Source: Elusimicrobiota bacterium (GTDB taxonomy: Bacteria; Elusimicrobiota; Elusimicrobia; F11). From it: a stretch of 41,107 bases of DNA. The stretch spans positions 1 to 41,107 of the forward strand of contig PLLH01000029.1 in assembly GCA_003140895.1 (NCBI GenBank), written 5' to 3'. Positions 10,163-18,274 of the stretch are shown here, in pieces. Position numbers and translations under genes: made by a program. Position 1 is the stretch's first letter, and each line of letters opens with the position of its first letter. Under the pieces are notes generated by a model, which saw only the letters and a program-made list of their open reading frames with translations, did no database searches and was not told where the DNA came from.

Positions 10163-10894
10163 CTACATGAGCCGGGATTCGAAGGGAAATACTTGCCCGG
10201 TCACCGATTTAAGCAGAGCGAGGCTCACCACAAATCCTCCCAGCTCATCGCGGTCCGGAAGACGGCCCAACAAATGATCAGACATGACGTCTTCTTCGAT
10301 TTTAGCCCAGACATCCTTGTTCATATCGGTCACGTGGAATCCGGGGATCACAACGTTGGCGCGGATATTATGCGGGCCCTCTTCCAACGCGGTGACTTTC
10401 GTGAGGGTGATGAGGCCCGCTTTGGCGGCGGCGTAATTGGCCACGCCTTTGGCCCCGCGAAGCGCCAGGTACGAAGAAATATTGATGATGGTCCCGTCTT
10501 TTTGGGCCCTCATGAGAGGAAGGACGGCTCGCGTGCAATAAAAAGCCCCGTCCAACACGACAGACATCACATCCCGCCATTCGTCGTCTTTCATGTTGTG
10601 GATGGTACGGCTGCGAACAATGCCGGCGTTGTTGATCAGCACGTCAATCCGCCCCCATTCCTCCGTCACGCGTTTGACCATGGCCTGCACGTCCGCCGAG
10701 CGGCTCACGTCCGCCTTAAGAAGAAGAGAAGAACCGCCGGCCTGGTGAATCAAAGACGCCGTCTCCCGCGCTTCATTCGTGTTCTGGTGATAATTGATTC
10801 CGACGGCAAACCCGTGACGGGAAAAGCTCCGCGCGATGGCGCGACCCAGCCCTTTTGAAGCGCCGGTGATGAGAGCCACAGGAGAGGAAATCAT
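10163..10894 (-). CDS. FabG-like 3-oxoacyl-ACP reductase (SDR) in the biotin operon
   Basis: A classical short-chain dehydrogenase/reductase of 243 residues. TGASKGLGRAIA (10-21) is the dinucleotide-binding motif, NNAG at 88-91 is conserved, and the catalytic residues are Ser141, Tyr154 and Lys158 (YAAAK) with FabG-like flanks (ANYAAAKAG). FabG reduces 3-oxoacyl-ACP with NADPH. The start ATG follows GGAGG by 4 nt, just after the bioB stop. Only 7 nt separate its stop from the ketosynthase start, so the two are made together and would catalyse successive condensation and reduction steps. Substrate specificity for pimelate precursors is inference from the neighbourhood. Confidence 0.85.
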   Translation of the reverse strand: MISSPVALITGASKGLGRAIARSFSRHGFAVGINYHQNTNEARETASLIHQAGGSSLLLKADVSRSADVQAMVKRVTEEWGRIDVLINNAGIVRSRTIHNMKDDEWRDVMSVVLDGAFYCTRAVLPLMRAQKDGTIINISSYLALRGAKGVANYAAAKAGLITLTKVTALEEGPHNIRANVVIPGFHVTDMNKDVWAKIEEDVMSDHLLGRLPDRDELGGFVVSLALLKSVTGQVFPFESRLM

Positions 10895-10903
10895 AGGCCT
10901 CCG

Positions 10904-11956
10904 TTAAGCGAGACTGAACGAACGCTTTTCCGCGTCAAAGGCAAGTTGATCCAACGCCCGCTCAATAAAATCGTCCGGTTGCCCAACAACCTGAAACCCG
11001 AGATCTCGAATCATCTCGAGGTCCGCCCGCGGCGATTGCCCCGGCGTCGTCAGATAATCGCCGATGAAAATGCAGTTGGCGATCATGAGCCCCAACGGTT
11101 GAAGCGTGCGCAGGTGAATCTCGCGCCCTCCGGCGATCCGAAGCTCGACGGATGGATTCACAAAACGAAATAAAGCGAGGATGCGCAGACACCGCTGGGG
11201 CGAAAGATGGTTCACGCCTTCCAACAATGTCCCCTCCATCGGCATCAGGAAATTGACCGGGATGGAATCGGCATTCTTGTCCCGAAGCGTGAAAGCCATC
11301 GACACGAGGTCCTCGTCCGTTTCTCCCATCCCCGTCAAAACGCCGCTGCACCCGGAGAGCCCCGCCCGTTTGGCGCGCTCCAACGTCCGCAACCTGTCCT
11401 GATAGGTATGCGAATCGCAAATCTTGCCGTAATACGACTCGCTCGTGTTAATGTTGTGGTTGTAGGCGAAAACCCCCGCTTCTTTAAGACGAGTCGCCTG
11501 GGCCTCTTCGAGAAAACCGAGGGAGGTGCAAATCTCAAGACGAGGATATTTTTCTTTTAGAGAACGAACCGAACAAATGATGGAATCGATTTCACGCTCG
11601 GAGGGGTTGCGCCCGCTCGCCACCAAACACGCCCGGGCCGCCCCGACCGCCACTCCGCGATCGACGCAGGCGATGATTTCTTCCGATGAGAGAAGGGGAT
11701 AAGAAGGAATGTCGGCCTGGGATATGCCGGATTGGGAACAATAAGAACAATTTTCGGAGCAAAGACCGCTTTTGATATTCACGAGGTAGTTCAGTTTCAC
11801 GCGTTGTTCAAAAAAACGCCGCCGCACATCGAACGCGGCCGCCGCGACATCCAGGAGCTCCTGATCGGAAGACCGCACGATGCCGAGCGCCTCCTCTGTA
11901 GTCAGCCGCTCGTTCCGAAAAGCCTTTTCTTGAATCCCGGCCCAGCGAGATGTCAC
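10904..11956 (-). CDS. bioB: Biotin synthase (radical SAM)
   Basis: BioB inserts sulfur into dethiobiotin by radical chemistry. The radical-SAM cluster motif CSENCSYC provides Cys66, Cys70 and Cys73, and the family sequences YNHNINTSESYY and GMGETDEDLV are clear. The length of 350 residues is typical. The start is GTG at 11956 with GGAG a few nt upstream, forming a GTGA overlap with the stop of argS. Biotin genes are therefore read through from a housekeeping gene, and there is no space for a biotin-responsive operator directly before bioB. It opens the block bioB, reductase, ketosynthase, bioF, bioD, hydrolase, bioA. Confidence 0.96.
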   Translation of the reverse strand: MTSRWAGIQEKAFRNERLTTEEALGIVRSSDQELLDVAAAAFDVRRRFFEQRVKLNYLVNIKSGLCSENCSYCSQSGISQADIPSYPLLSSEEIIACVDRGVAVGAARACLVASGRNPSEREIDSIICSVRSLKEKYPRLEICTSLGFLEEAQATRLKEAGVFAYNHNINTSESYYGKICDSHTYQDRLRTLERAKRAGLSGCSGVLTGMGETDEDLVSMAFTLRDKNADSIPVNFLMPMEGTLLEGVNHLSPQRCLRILALFRFVNPSVELRIAGGREIHLRTLQPLGLMIANCIFIGDYLTTPGQSPRADLEMIRDLGFQVVGQPDDFIERALDQLAFDAEKRSFSLA

Positions 11957-13611
11957 AACGTCTCCGGAGCCGACACGCCCAAGAGCTCGAGGCCTTTGGC
12001 CACGCGCCGGCGAAGCGCCTCCACCAGCCCCAACCGGAACGCCCGCAGAGACGGATTCTCATCCAACACGTGGCACTGCTCGTAAAAACTGTGATATTTC
12101 CCGGCCAGTTCCAACAGATAAACCGTCAACAAATGAGATGAGCATTCCTTGGCGCACGTCGCCACAACGTGATCGAAACTCATGAGTTGAAGGAGCACAG
12201 CGCGCTCCGCCTCATGGAAAGGCGTTGTTAACGCGAGCTTCTGCCAGGCCAGAGGGTCCGCGTCAAACCCGCGTTTCTCCGCCTCCCGGAAAAGTGAACA
12301 GCACCGGGCGTGAACGTATTGAACGTAATAGACGGGATTGTCCGGCGCCTGTTTTTTGGCGAGATCCAAATCGAATTCAAAATGAGCGCCGGGACTTCGA
12401 AGAGCGAAGAAAAAGCGCGCGGCGTCTTTCCCGACCTCTTCAATCACTTCCCGAAGAGAGATCATGTCTCCGGCGCGCTTTGAAAGCCGTCCGCCTTTGA
12501 TGGAGACCAGCTGATTGAGAACGATCTCAAGACTCGCCGGCTCATGCCCCAAGGCTTTCATGGCCCCTTTCAGCCGCTGGGCGTAGCCGTGATGGTCCGC
12601 TCCCCAAATATTGATGAGCCGCTCAAACCCGCGTTTGTACTTCTCAAAGTGATAGGCGATGTCGGCGGCGAAATAAGTTGGGGCTTCGTTTCCTTTTTTT
12701 AGAACGCGGTCTTTATCGTCACCAAACTCGGTGGCCCGGAACCACAGCGCCCCCTCTTCTTCATAAATGTAATTTTTCTCTTTTAAGACCTGAAACAACT
12801 GGACGACGGCGTTCTTCGCGTGGAGCGACGATTCCCGGAACCACTGATCGAACTGAACGTTGAAATCCGAAAGATCCTTTTGAATCGTCTTCAAAATCCG
12901 AACGCTCGCGAATCCGGCGGCGTCGTCTTCGTTGAACATCATCTGAGACGGCTGAATCGGCTTAAACGCTTTCCCCGACGCCTGCGCCTCTTTGGCGATG
13001 TCGATGACATAGCTCCCTTTGTATCCATCTTCCGGGAAGGGGGCGGTCTCGCCTTTGAGCTCGCGCAAACGCGCCTCGACGGAAAACCCCAAATTTCGGA
13101 TTTGCCCGCCGGAATCGTTGATATAAAATTCCGCCGTCACGTCCGCCCCCAGGTATCGAAAGATCCGGACCAACGAATCTCCGAGCGCCGCCCCTCTGCC
13201 GTGCCCCACGTGAAGAGGCCCCGTCGGGTTGGCGGAAACAAATTCAATCAGGATTTTTTCTTTTAATGAGGGGCTCGAGGCCTCGTGATCAGACAGGAGA
13301 TCCGCCAACTCCATTTTGAGAGCCGCGTCGCTCAACCGAAAATTAATGAAGCCGGGCCCGGCCACGTCGATTTTTTGGATCAGCTCATGAGACGGGAACG
13401 CCTTTTGAATTTCTTCGGCCATGCCTTTTGGAGACATGCCGGCCTTCTTCGACAGAATCAACGTGACATTCGTGGCCAAGTCTCCCCCGACTTTGGACGG
13501 AGGGACGGATAAATCAAACGGAGGGATCTCCATCGCCTTCCCTTTGGAAGACAACAGCGCGTTCGTTTTTTCCCGGATTAAGGATTTGATCTGTTCGATG
13601 ACGAGGGACAT
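11953..13611 (-). CDS. argS: Arginyl-tRNA synthetase
   Basis: This class I synthetase charges tRNA-Arg. The protein starts MSLVIEQIKSLIREK at ATG 13611 and is 552 residues long, as usual. SANPTGPLHVGHGRGAALGD carries the HIGH-type signature (HVGH, 134-137). The KMSKS region is replaced by GGRLSKRAGDMISL, which is normal for ArgRS. The frame stays open upstream to 13935, but that part lies inside rsfS and does not resemble ArgRS. Only 2 nt separate the rsfS stop from this start, and the end overlaps bioB by 4 nt. Confidence 0.95.
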   Translation of the reverse strand: MSLVIEQIKSLIREKTNALLSSKGKAMEIPPFDLSVPPSKVGGDLATNVTLILSKKAGMSPKGMAEEIQKAFPSHELIQKIDVAGPGFINFRLSDAALKMELADLLSDHEASSPSLKEKILIEFVSANPTGPLHVGHGRGAALGDSLVRIFRYLGADVTAEFYINDSGGQIRNLGFSVEARLRELKGETAPFPEDGYKGSYVIDIAKEAQASGKAFKPIQPSQMMFNEDDAAGFASVRILKTIQKDLSDFNVQFDQWFRESSLHAKNAVVQLFQVLKEKNYIYEEEGALWFRATEFGDDKDRVLKKGNEAPTYFAADIAYHFEKYKRGFERLINIWGADHHGYAQRLKGAMKALGHEPASLEIVLNQLVSIKGGRLSKRAGDMISLREVIEEVGKDAARFFFALRSPGAHFEFDLDLAKKQAPDNPVYYVQYVHARCCSLFREAEKRGFDADPLAWQKLALTTPFHEAERAVLLQLMSFDHVVATCAKECSSHLLTVYLLELAGKYHSFYEQCHVLDENPSLRAFRLGLVEALRRRVAKGLELLGVSAPETL

Positions 13612-13613
13612 GG

Positions 13614-14048
13614 TTATTTTTTCGGAGTCCGTTTTTTTCGAGGAGCCGGTTTTGTTTTTCGAGAAACCGGCTTGGTTTTTCGAGGAGCGGGCGAAGGTTC
13701 CGCGAGAGCGATTTTTGTGGCTTCGTTCCACAACCGCTCCACCGCGTAAAATTCGCGTGTTTTCTTCTCCATGATATGGACGATGAGCCCTCCGAAGTCC
13801 AACACGCGCCACAGATGCCCCCGTTGACCGTCCGTTCGCAGAAGTGGCGTGCCTTCTTCTCTCATCTTTTCCCGGATCCCGTCTTCCAAGGCGCGCACGT
13901 GAACGTGAGAATTCGCTCCCACAAAAAGAAAACAATCGGCCAAAGACGTCTGTTCCCGCACATCCAACGCCAACATATCTTGCCCTAATCTTTCGGAGGC
14001 CGCCAAGGCCGCCATCCGAGCCTGCTTAAATGCCGCTATCATCGTCAC
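13614..14048 (-). CDS. rsfS: Ribosomal silencing factor RsfS with a basic repeat tail
   Basis: RsfS binds ribosomal protein L14 and blocks subunit joining in starved cells. Residues 1-110 hold the DUF143 fold, with LADCFLFVGANSHVHVRAL and GGLIVHIMEKKTREFYAVERLW as the clearest family segments. Residues about 117-144 are an added tail of repeated PRKTKP/SRKTKP/PRKKR units, strongly basic and absent from most RsfS proteins; it may add RNA or ribosome affinity. The gene lies between the cNMP/GAF gene (4-nt overlap) and argS (2-nt gap). In many bacteria rsfS follows nadD, yqeK and an LCP gene directly; here pilT and a sensor gene intervene. Confidence 0.9.
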   Translation of the reverse strand: MTMIAAFKQARMAALAASERLGQDMLALDVREQTSLADCFLFVGANSHVHVRALEDGIREKMREEGTPLLRTDGQRGHLWRVLDFGGLIVHIMEKKTREFYAVERLWNEATKIALAEPSPAPRKTKPVSRKTKPAPRKKRTPKK

Positions 14049-15001
14049 ATCAAATACCTCTCTTGTTTAGTCCGTTCAAAGCGCTCGCGCGCCTCTTCTT
14101 CTTCCCGGCCGCGCGCGCTCGACAGCGCCGGGGCCAAAACCGCTGAGAGCGTTTCCATCATTTGCCGGTCCCCGGCGTCGAACGCATGAGTCTCAGACGC
14201 ATGATACAAGAAAAGACCCTCGGGTTTACCGTGCATATCGACGCGGGAGATCACGAGATGCCCGCCGGAAACCGTCAACGGAGACACGTTTGATCTCGAC
14301 GACGCCACATCCGCAATCGAAACCGTCTCCGCCGACCCCGCGTTGAGCAAGGGAGATCCCTTTTCAATAAGCGCGGGGAAAATCTCTTGCCGGGGGCCCT
14401 GCGAAACCAACAACGCGTAGTCCTCATTAAAGGGATTCCATCGGTAGAAACCGATCGACGCTTTCGGCCCAAACGCGGCCTGGATATGCCCCACCACCTG
14501 GCGAAGCAACTCATCCAACCGCAGCGCTCGCCCCACGAGGCGCGCCACCTCAAAAACGGTCACCAATTCCCTCGTCGTTCGGCGAAGGCGCGAGCTCACG
14601 CCGGACAAAAGAGTGAGCACCTGTTCCAAAGCGGAACGAGAGTCTTTGTCGATCAACCGATCCAGGGCTTCCCGAGGAAGGAGGAAGATCACTGATTTTT
14701 CCTGCGCCACGATGGACGCCGAATGCGGCTTATGTTCCAGAAACGACATCTCGCCGAAAAACTCTTCCGCCTCGAGCCGCGCCACGACCTTCGAGGCCCC
14801 TCCTCCCGGCTCCAGTTTCTTTTGAACCGCCACGGACCCGGATCGAATGAGGTAGAGCGCTCCGCTCACCTCTCCTTCTTTCAAAATAATCTCGCCGTCG
14901 GAAAACGTCTTCTCAACCATCTCCGCCGCCAATCGCTCCAACGCGGCGGGAGACGTGTCAGAAAAAATTTTGAGCGCGGTCAGTTGTTCAACCGAAATCA
15001 C
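14045..15001 (-). CDS. Cyclic-nucleotide-binding (CRP-like) and GAF domain sensor protein
   Basis: The 318-residue protein begins with a cyclic-nucleotide-binding beta-roll (about 5-130): FSDGEIILKEGEVSGALYLI, then FFGEMSFLEHKPHSASIVA, the phosphate-binding cassette position. A helical stretch at 130-165 leads to a GAF-like domain at about 165-298 and a charged tail. There is no DNA-binding helix-turn-helix, so it is not a CRP-type regulator; such proteins more often act as signal receivers by protein contact. The usual phosphate-contacting Arg appears replaced (HKPHSAS), so the ligand is uncertain. It is coupled by 4-nt overlaps to pilT upstream and rsfS downstream, which suggests a link to twitching motility or c-di-GMP signalling. 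Confidence 0.8.
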   Translation of the reverse strand: MISVEQLTALKIFSDTSPAALERLAAEMVEKTFSDGEIILKEGEVSGALYLIRSGSVAVQKKLEPGGGASKVVARLEAEEFFGEMSFLEHKPHSASIVAQEKSVIFLLPREALDRLIDKDSRSALEQVLTLLSGVSSRLRRTTRELVTVFEVARLVGRALRLDELLRQVVGHIQAAFGPKASIGFYRWNPFNEDYALLVSQGPRQEIFPALIEKGSPLLNAGSAETVSIADVASSRSNVSPLTVSGGHLVISRVDMHGKPEGLFLYHASETHAFDAGDRQMMETLSAVLAPALSSARGREEEEARERFERTKQERYLM

Positions 15002-16068
15002 CGCGCCCCCCCGACGGAAGAGCGAACCTTTTCCGGATCGCGCGCTTTGACGACGGCGTCGTCCACGGTGATTTTCCGGGAGCGAACCAGATCTTCCAGC
15101 GCCTGATCAAGAGAATTCATGCCAAACTTCGCTCCCGTGTCGATGGCGTTATAAATCATATGGGTTTTCCCTTCCCGAATGAGGTTGGCGATGGCGGGCG
15201 TCACGATCATGACTTCCCGCGCCGCCACCCTTGTCACGCCGTCCGCCGTGGGGATCAGCGATTGGCAGACGACCGCTTTCAAGGACGTCGACAGCTGAAC
15301 CCGAACCTGCTGTTGCTGGTGCGGCGGGAACACATCGATGATCCGGTCTACCGTTTGAGGCGCGTCCGTCGTGTGAAGCGTCGCGAAAACCAAATGGCCT
15401 GTTTCGCTCGCCGTGATGGCCAGGGAAATGGTTTCCAAATCGCGAAGCTCTCCAACCAAAATCACGTCCGGATCTTCCCGGAGCGCCGCCCGAAGGGCGT
15501 TCGAAAACGATTGCGTCGTGGTCCCCACTTCCCGCTGACGGATGATGCAGGATTTGGACTCGTAAATATATTCAATCGGATCTTCGATCGTCAGGATATG
15601 GTCGGTCCGGGACTGGTTGATGAGCTGAATAATCGCGGCGAGCGTGGTGGATTTCCCGGATCCGGTCGGGCCCGTCACAAGAACCAACCCTCGAGGAAGC
15701 TTGGCCAATGCTTCAATGGCCGGCGTAAACCCCAGATCTCCCGGGCTCGGGATCACGGAATTGATAATCCGAAGCACCGCCTCAATCCCCTGGCGGCCCA
15801 TGAGCACATTCACGCGAAAACGGGCCAAATTGGGAATCGAGAAGGAGGTGTCGAGCTCCATTTTCTCTTCAAATTTTTTCCGCTGGGCGTCATAGAGGAT
15901 GGAATAGATCAGTTTCTGGGACTCGTCTGATTGAATCGGCGAATAACCGGCCAACGGTTTGATTTCGCCGCGCACGCGAACCATGGGCGGTTTCCCAATG
16001 ACGATATGAACATCGGACGCGTGCTGACGAACGGCTTGACCTAAAATTTCAACGAAATCCAGCGCCAT
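14998..16068 (-). CDS. pilT: Type IV pilus retraction ATPase PilT
   Basis: PilT is the hexameric ATPase that pulls type IV pili back, powering twitching. The 356-residue protein has the N-terminal SDVHI segment (18-22), Walker A GPTGSGKST (133-141), the Asp-box around IEDPIEY (161-167), Walker B LVGELRD (204-210) and the His-box region HLVFATLHT (225-233). AIANLIREGK (292-301) is the C-terminal AIRNLIRE-type motif linked to retraction. The start is ATG 16068 with a GGGAGGAGG ribosome site; a longer frame to 16113 covers mostly the spacer. No pilus assembly genes are in the window. Confidence 0.93.
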   Translation of the reverse strand: MALDFVEILGQAVRQHASDVHIVIGKPPMVRVRGEIKPLAGYSPIQSDESQKLIYSILYDAQRKKFEEKMELDTSFSIPNLARFRVNVLMGRQGIEAVLRIINSVIPSPGDLGFTPAIEALAKLPRGLVLVTGPTGSGKSTTLAAIIQLINQSRTDHILTIEDPIEYIYESKSCIIRQREVGTTTQSFSNALRAALREDPDVILVGELRDLETISLAITASETGHLVFATLHTTDAPQTVDRIIDVFPPHQQQQVRVQLSTSLKAVVCQSLIPTADGVTRVAAREVMIVTPAIANLIREGKTHMIYNAIDTGAKFGMNSLDQALEDLVRSRKITVDDAVVKARDPEKVRSSVGGAR

Positions 16069-16122
16069 AACTCCTCCTCCCTTCTCTTGAACCGGCCTCG
16101 ACAACCGTATCAATTAACGACA

Positions 16123-17346
16123 TTATTTAACAGCCTGCTCCCGGTCCACAATTCCGGCCCCGGAGAAATTCTTCCCCAAAATGACATCCACATCGACAAG
16201 GCTTTTGGAATTAACCTCGGAATGAAAATTGTCGATCCCCAAATCGTCGGCCACGGCCCGCGCTTTGGAAATTTGTCCCACCCTGTCCACCACGCGCGTC
16301 GGAAGTTGCTCCAACGCGTAATTTTCCCAATCCAAAACATCGTACCCGCATTGGCGGAGGTGCTTCGTCACGAACCGCGCCAACCCTTTTTGGCCGGAGG
16401 CGTTCCACACCTTCACGGTGATATGCTCTTCCAACGGAACGATCGTCTCCACGTCGTCCACGTTAACCTTCTCTCCTAGAATCGTTTTGGCCGCCAAACG
16501 TTTGACGGCACCGGAATTCAAATGCCAAAAAACTCCCCGAGGCGTCCCCGGAAGAATATAGAAGCCGATGTTGTCTGAGCGAAGCCGCCGGTTGGCCGCC
16601 GTCAAATAAACGAAATCCCAAAACGACAGATTGGTATAAACGCTGGAGGCCACCGCTTCAACCAACTTGGGCACCCGCATCACAACGAGAGGATTCGCCA
16701 ACTGCTTCGCGATATTTCTCAAAAATTCCTGCTGGCGAAAGATCCGGCCCTTGTCTCCCGTCGATCCCCGGAACCGGACATAAAAAAGCGCCTCTTTCCC
16801 TGTAAGAAAATAACGGCCCGGCTCTTTATGAAAATGATAATTCCCGGCGGAATCGTCATAATGCATGGGCTGTTTGATGGTCACCCACACGCCGCCCAAA
16901 ATATCCATCATCCGAATGAATCCGGAGAAGTCGATCTGTAAATAATACGGGATCGTGATGGGTTTGTTCTCCGGCGAAAGTAAATATTCGACGCCTTCCT
17001 TCACTTTCATGGCCGCCGTGAGCCGGCTTTTGGTCCGGCGAAAATGAAACCCGTATATTTCATTCACCCGGTGGAAAATATACCCCGGCAGATTGACGCG
17101 CGTGTCTCTGGGAATGGACAGAAGGCTCAAGGAGTTCTGGAGCGGGTCGCACACGGACACCATCAGGGTATCCGTGTGCTGCGACGCGTCAGCGGCGTCG
17201 ATCCCGAACAAAAGGATGGGAATGCGTTCTCCGCGTTTGAGCGCGGCGGCCACCGGAGATTTATTGGCCCCCACCATGGCGACGAACGCCGCCGCCAGAA
17301 CAAGGAGGCCAAACGCCCGCTGGGCCCACAGATGTCGCTTTTTCAC
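16123..17346 (-). CDS. LytR-CpsA-Psr (LCP) family protein with LytR_C domain
   Basis: LCP proteins are membrane-anchored phosphotransferases that attach polymers to peptidoglycan or carry lipid-linked intermediates. Residues about 8-27 form a signal anchor. The catalytic core shows FGIDAADASQHTDTLMV, LLSIPRDTRVNLPG with the key Arg, and VRFRGSTGDKGRIFRQQEFL. A C-terminal LytR_C domain follows, with ITVKVWNASGQKGLA. The start is GTG at 17346, overlapping the previous stop by 4 nt as GTGA. Association with nadD and yqeK is common. In a diderm lacking wall teichoic acids the polymer substrate is unclear. Confidence 0.88.
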   Translation of the reverse strand: MKKRHLWAQRAFGLLVLAAAFVAMVGANKSPVAAALKRGERIPILLFGIDAADASQHTDTLMVSVCDPLQNSLSLLSIPRDTRVNLPGYIFHRVNEIYGFHFRRTKSRLTAAMKVKEGVEYLLSPENKPITIPYYLQIDFSGFIRMMDILGGVWVTIKQPMHYDDSAGNYHFHKEPGRYFLTGKEALFYVRFRGSTGDKGRIFRQQEFLRNIAKQLANPLVVMRVPKLVEAVASSVYTNLSFWDFVYLTAANRRLRSDNIGFYILPGTPRGVFWHLNSGAVKRLAAKTILGEKVNVDDVETIVPLEEHITVKVWNASGQKGLARFVTKHLRQCGYDVLDWENYALEQLPTRVVDRVGQISKARAVADDLGIDNFHSEVNSKSLVDVDVILGKNFSGAGIVDREQAVK

Positions 17347-17687
17347 CGCGGCACGCCGACGGGGCTCCAAAGAGCGAAAACAACGGCGACGATCACAAAC
17401 ACAAAGGAGACAATATAATTCCACCGGATGGGTTCTTTGAGATAAAGAAGGCAGAAAACGATAAAAACGGAAATAGAGATCACTTCCTGGATGATTTTAA
17501 GCTGAGGAGCGGTGAACAGGCCGTGCCCGAACCGGTTGGCCGGCACCTGAAGCGTGTATTCAGGAAGGGCGATGAGCCAACTGACGAGAATCGCCAGCCA
17601 CAAGGCGCTGGACTTGTATTTCAGATGGCCATACCAAGCGATGGTCATGAAAATATTGGAACAGATGAGAAGCAGGACTGTTTTCAT
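17343..17687 (-). CDS. DUF486/DMT-type small membrane protein
   Basis: The 114-residue protein has four hydrophobic helices and begins MKTVLLLICSNIFMTIAWYG, the typical opening of the DUF486 (PF04342) family, assigned to the drug/metabolite transporter clan. The central sequence LPEYTLQVPANRFGHG and the following APQLKIIQEVISI match the family's conserved middle. The start at 17687 gives an ATGA overlap with the yqeK stop, and the end overlaps the LCP start by 4 nt. Substrate and role are unknown. Confidence 0.8.
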   Translation of the reverse strand: MKTVLLLICSNIFMTIAWYGHLKYKSSALWLAILVSWLIALPEYTLQVPANRFGHGLFTAPQLKIIQEVISISVFIVFCLLYLKEPIRWNYIVSFVFVIVAVVFALWSPVGVPR

Positions 17688-18274
17688 TTCTTTCTTTTCG
17701 AACCCCCTCGCGCGACCTGATTCCACATGCGTATCGTTAACGGATAAAGCGGCTTGCTTTCTCGAAGGTTGGTGCTGATTTTAACGGCCAAGGAAGCGAC
17801 GAACGCGTCGTCTAAGTTTTTGAAGGCCATCCGGCGAACCATCCGGACCTCCGGGAAATCCCGGTCCAACGCGATCAGATCCGCCACGTACAAAATTTTG
17901 TCGGCTGTCCCCATGTTGAGACGCCCCAACGTATGCGCTGCGATGGCTTTCAACGCCGCCGGATTCGTCAACCATCCGTTTCTCTTGGCCAGGCCGGCGC
18001 TCACATAAGAATGAAAGAGCGCGGGGTTGTGCCTTCGGATAAAGGCGGCTTCGGGAACCTTCAGCTTAAATTTTCTGACATGCGCGTCCAAACGCTTTGA
18101 CGGCCATTCCTTCGCCACATCGTGAAGGAGCCCCGCGCGAAAAGCCATCTCCGGATCCCATCCAAACCGTTGACCCATTTTCCGGGCCAACACCGCCACC
18201 GATAGGGAATGTCGAACACGAGATGGGGAGAGATTTTCCCTGAGAATCTTAAGAAGGTCGCCGCGGGTCTTCAT
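17684..18274 (-). CDS. yqeK: HD-domain hydrolase YqeK (probable Ap4A hydrolase)
   Basis: YqeK proteins cleave diadenosine tetraphosphate symmetrically and lie beside nadD in many genomes, as here. The HD signature is visible: RHSLSVAVLA with the first His (about 22), LLHDVAKEW (HD pair about 51-52), and later HS and AAHTLG histidines with the Asp in ILYVADLIALDR. I chose the ATG at 18274 (MKTRGDLLK), preceded by a weak AGGA; an in-frame ATG at 18319 would add 15 unrelated residues. It overlaps nadD by 26 nt and the DUF486 gene by 4 nt. Confidence 0.87.
   Translation of the reverse strand: MKTRGDLLKILRENLSPSRVRHSLSVAVLARKMGQRFGWDPEMAFRAGLLHDVAKEWPSKRLDAHVRKFKLKVPEAAFIRRHNPALFHSYVSAGLAKRNGWLTNPAALKAIAAHTLGRLNMGTADKILYVADLIALDRDFPEVRMVRRMAFKNLDDAFVASLAVKISTNLRESKPLYPLTIRMWNQVARGGSKRKK

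Noticed and set aside
9992-10858. Plus-strand open frame of 288 codons
   Set aside because: It is antisense to the FabG-like reductase and ketosynthase genes, is rich in His/Arg as expected for a shadow frame, and has no recognisable domain.
13614-13700. Repeats at the 3' end of rsfS as a CRISPR-like array
   Set aside because: The units are short, in frame and without unique spacers; they encode a basic protein tail.
13612-13935. Possible 108-residue N-terminal extension of ArgRS
   Set aside because: The stretch lies inside rsfS in another frame, is Arg/Ser-rich, and the ArgRS N-terminal domain begins normally at 13611.
14045-15001. CRP/FNR transcription factor
   Set aside because: No helix-turn-helix follows the cyclic-nucleotide domain; the rest is GAF-like.
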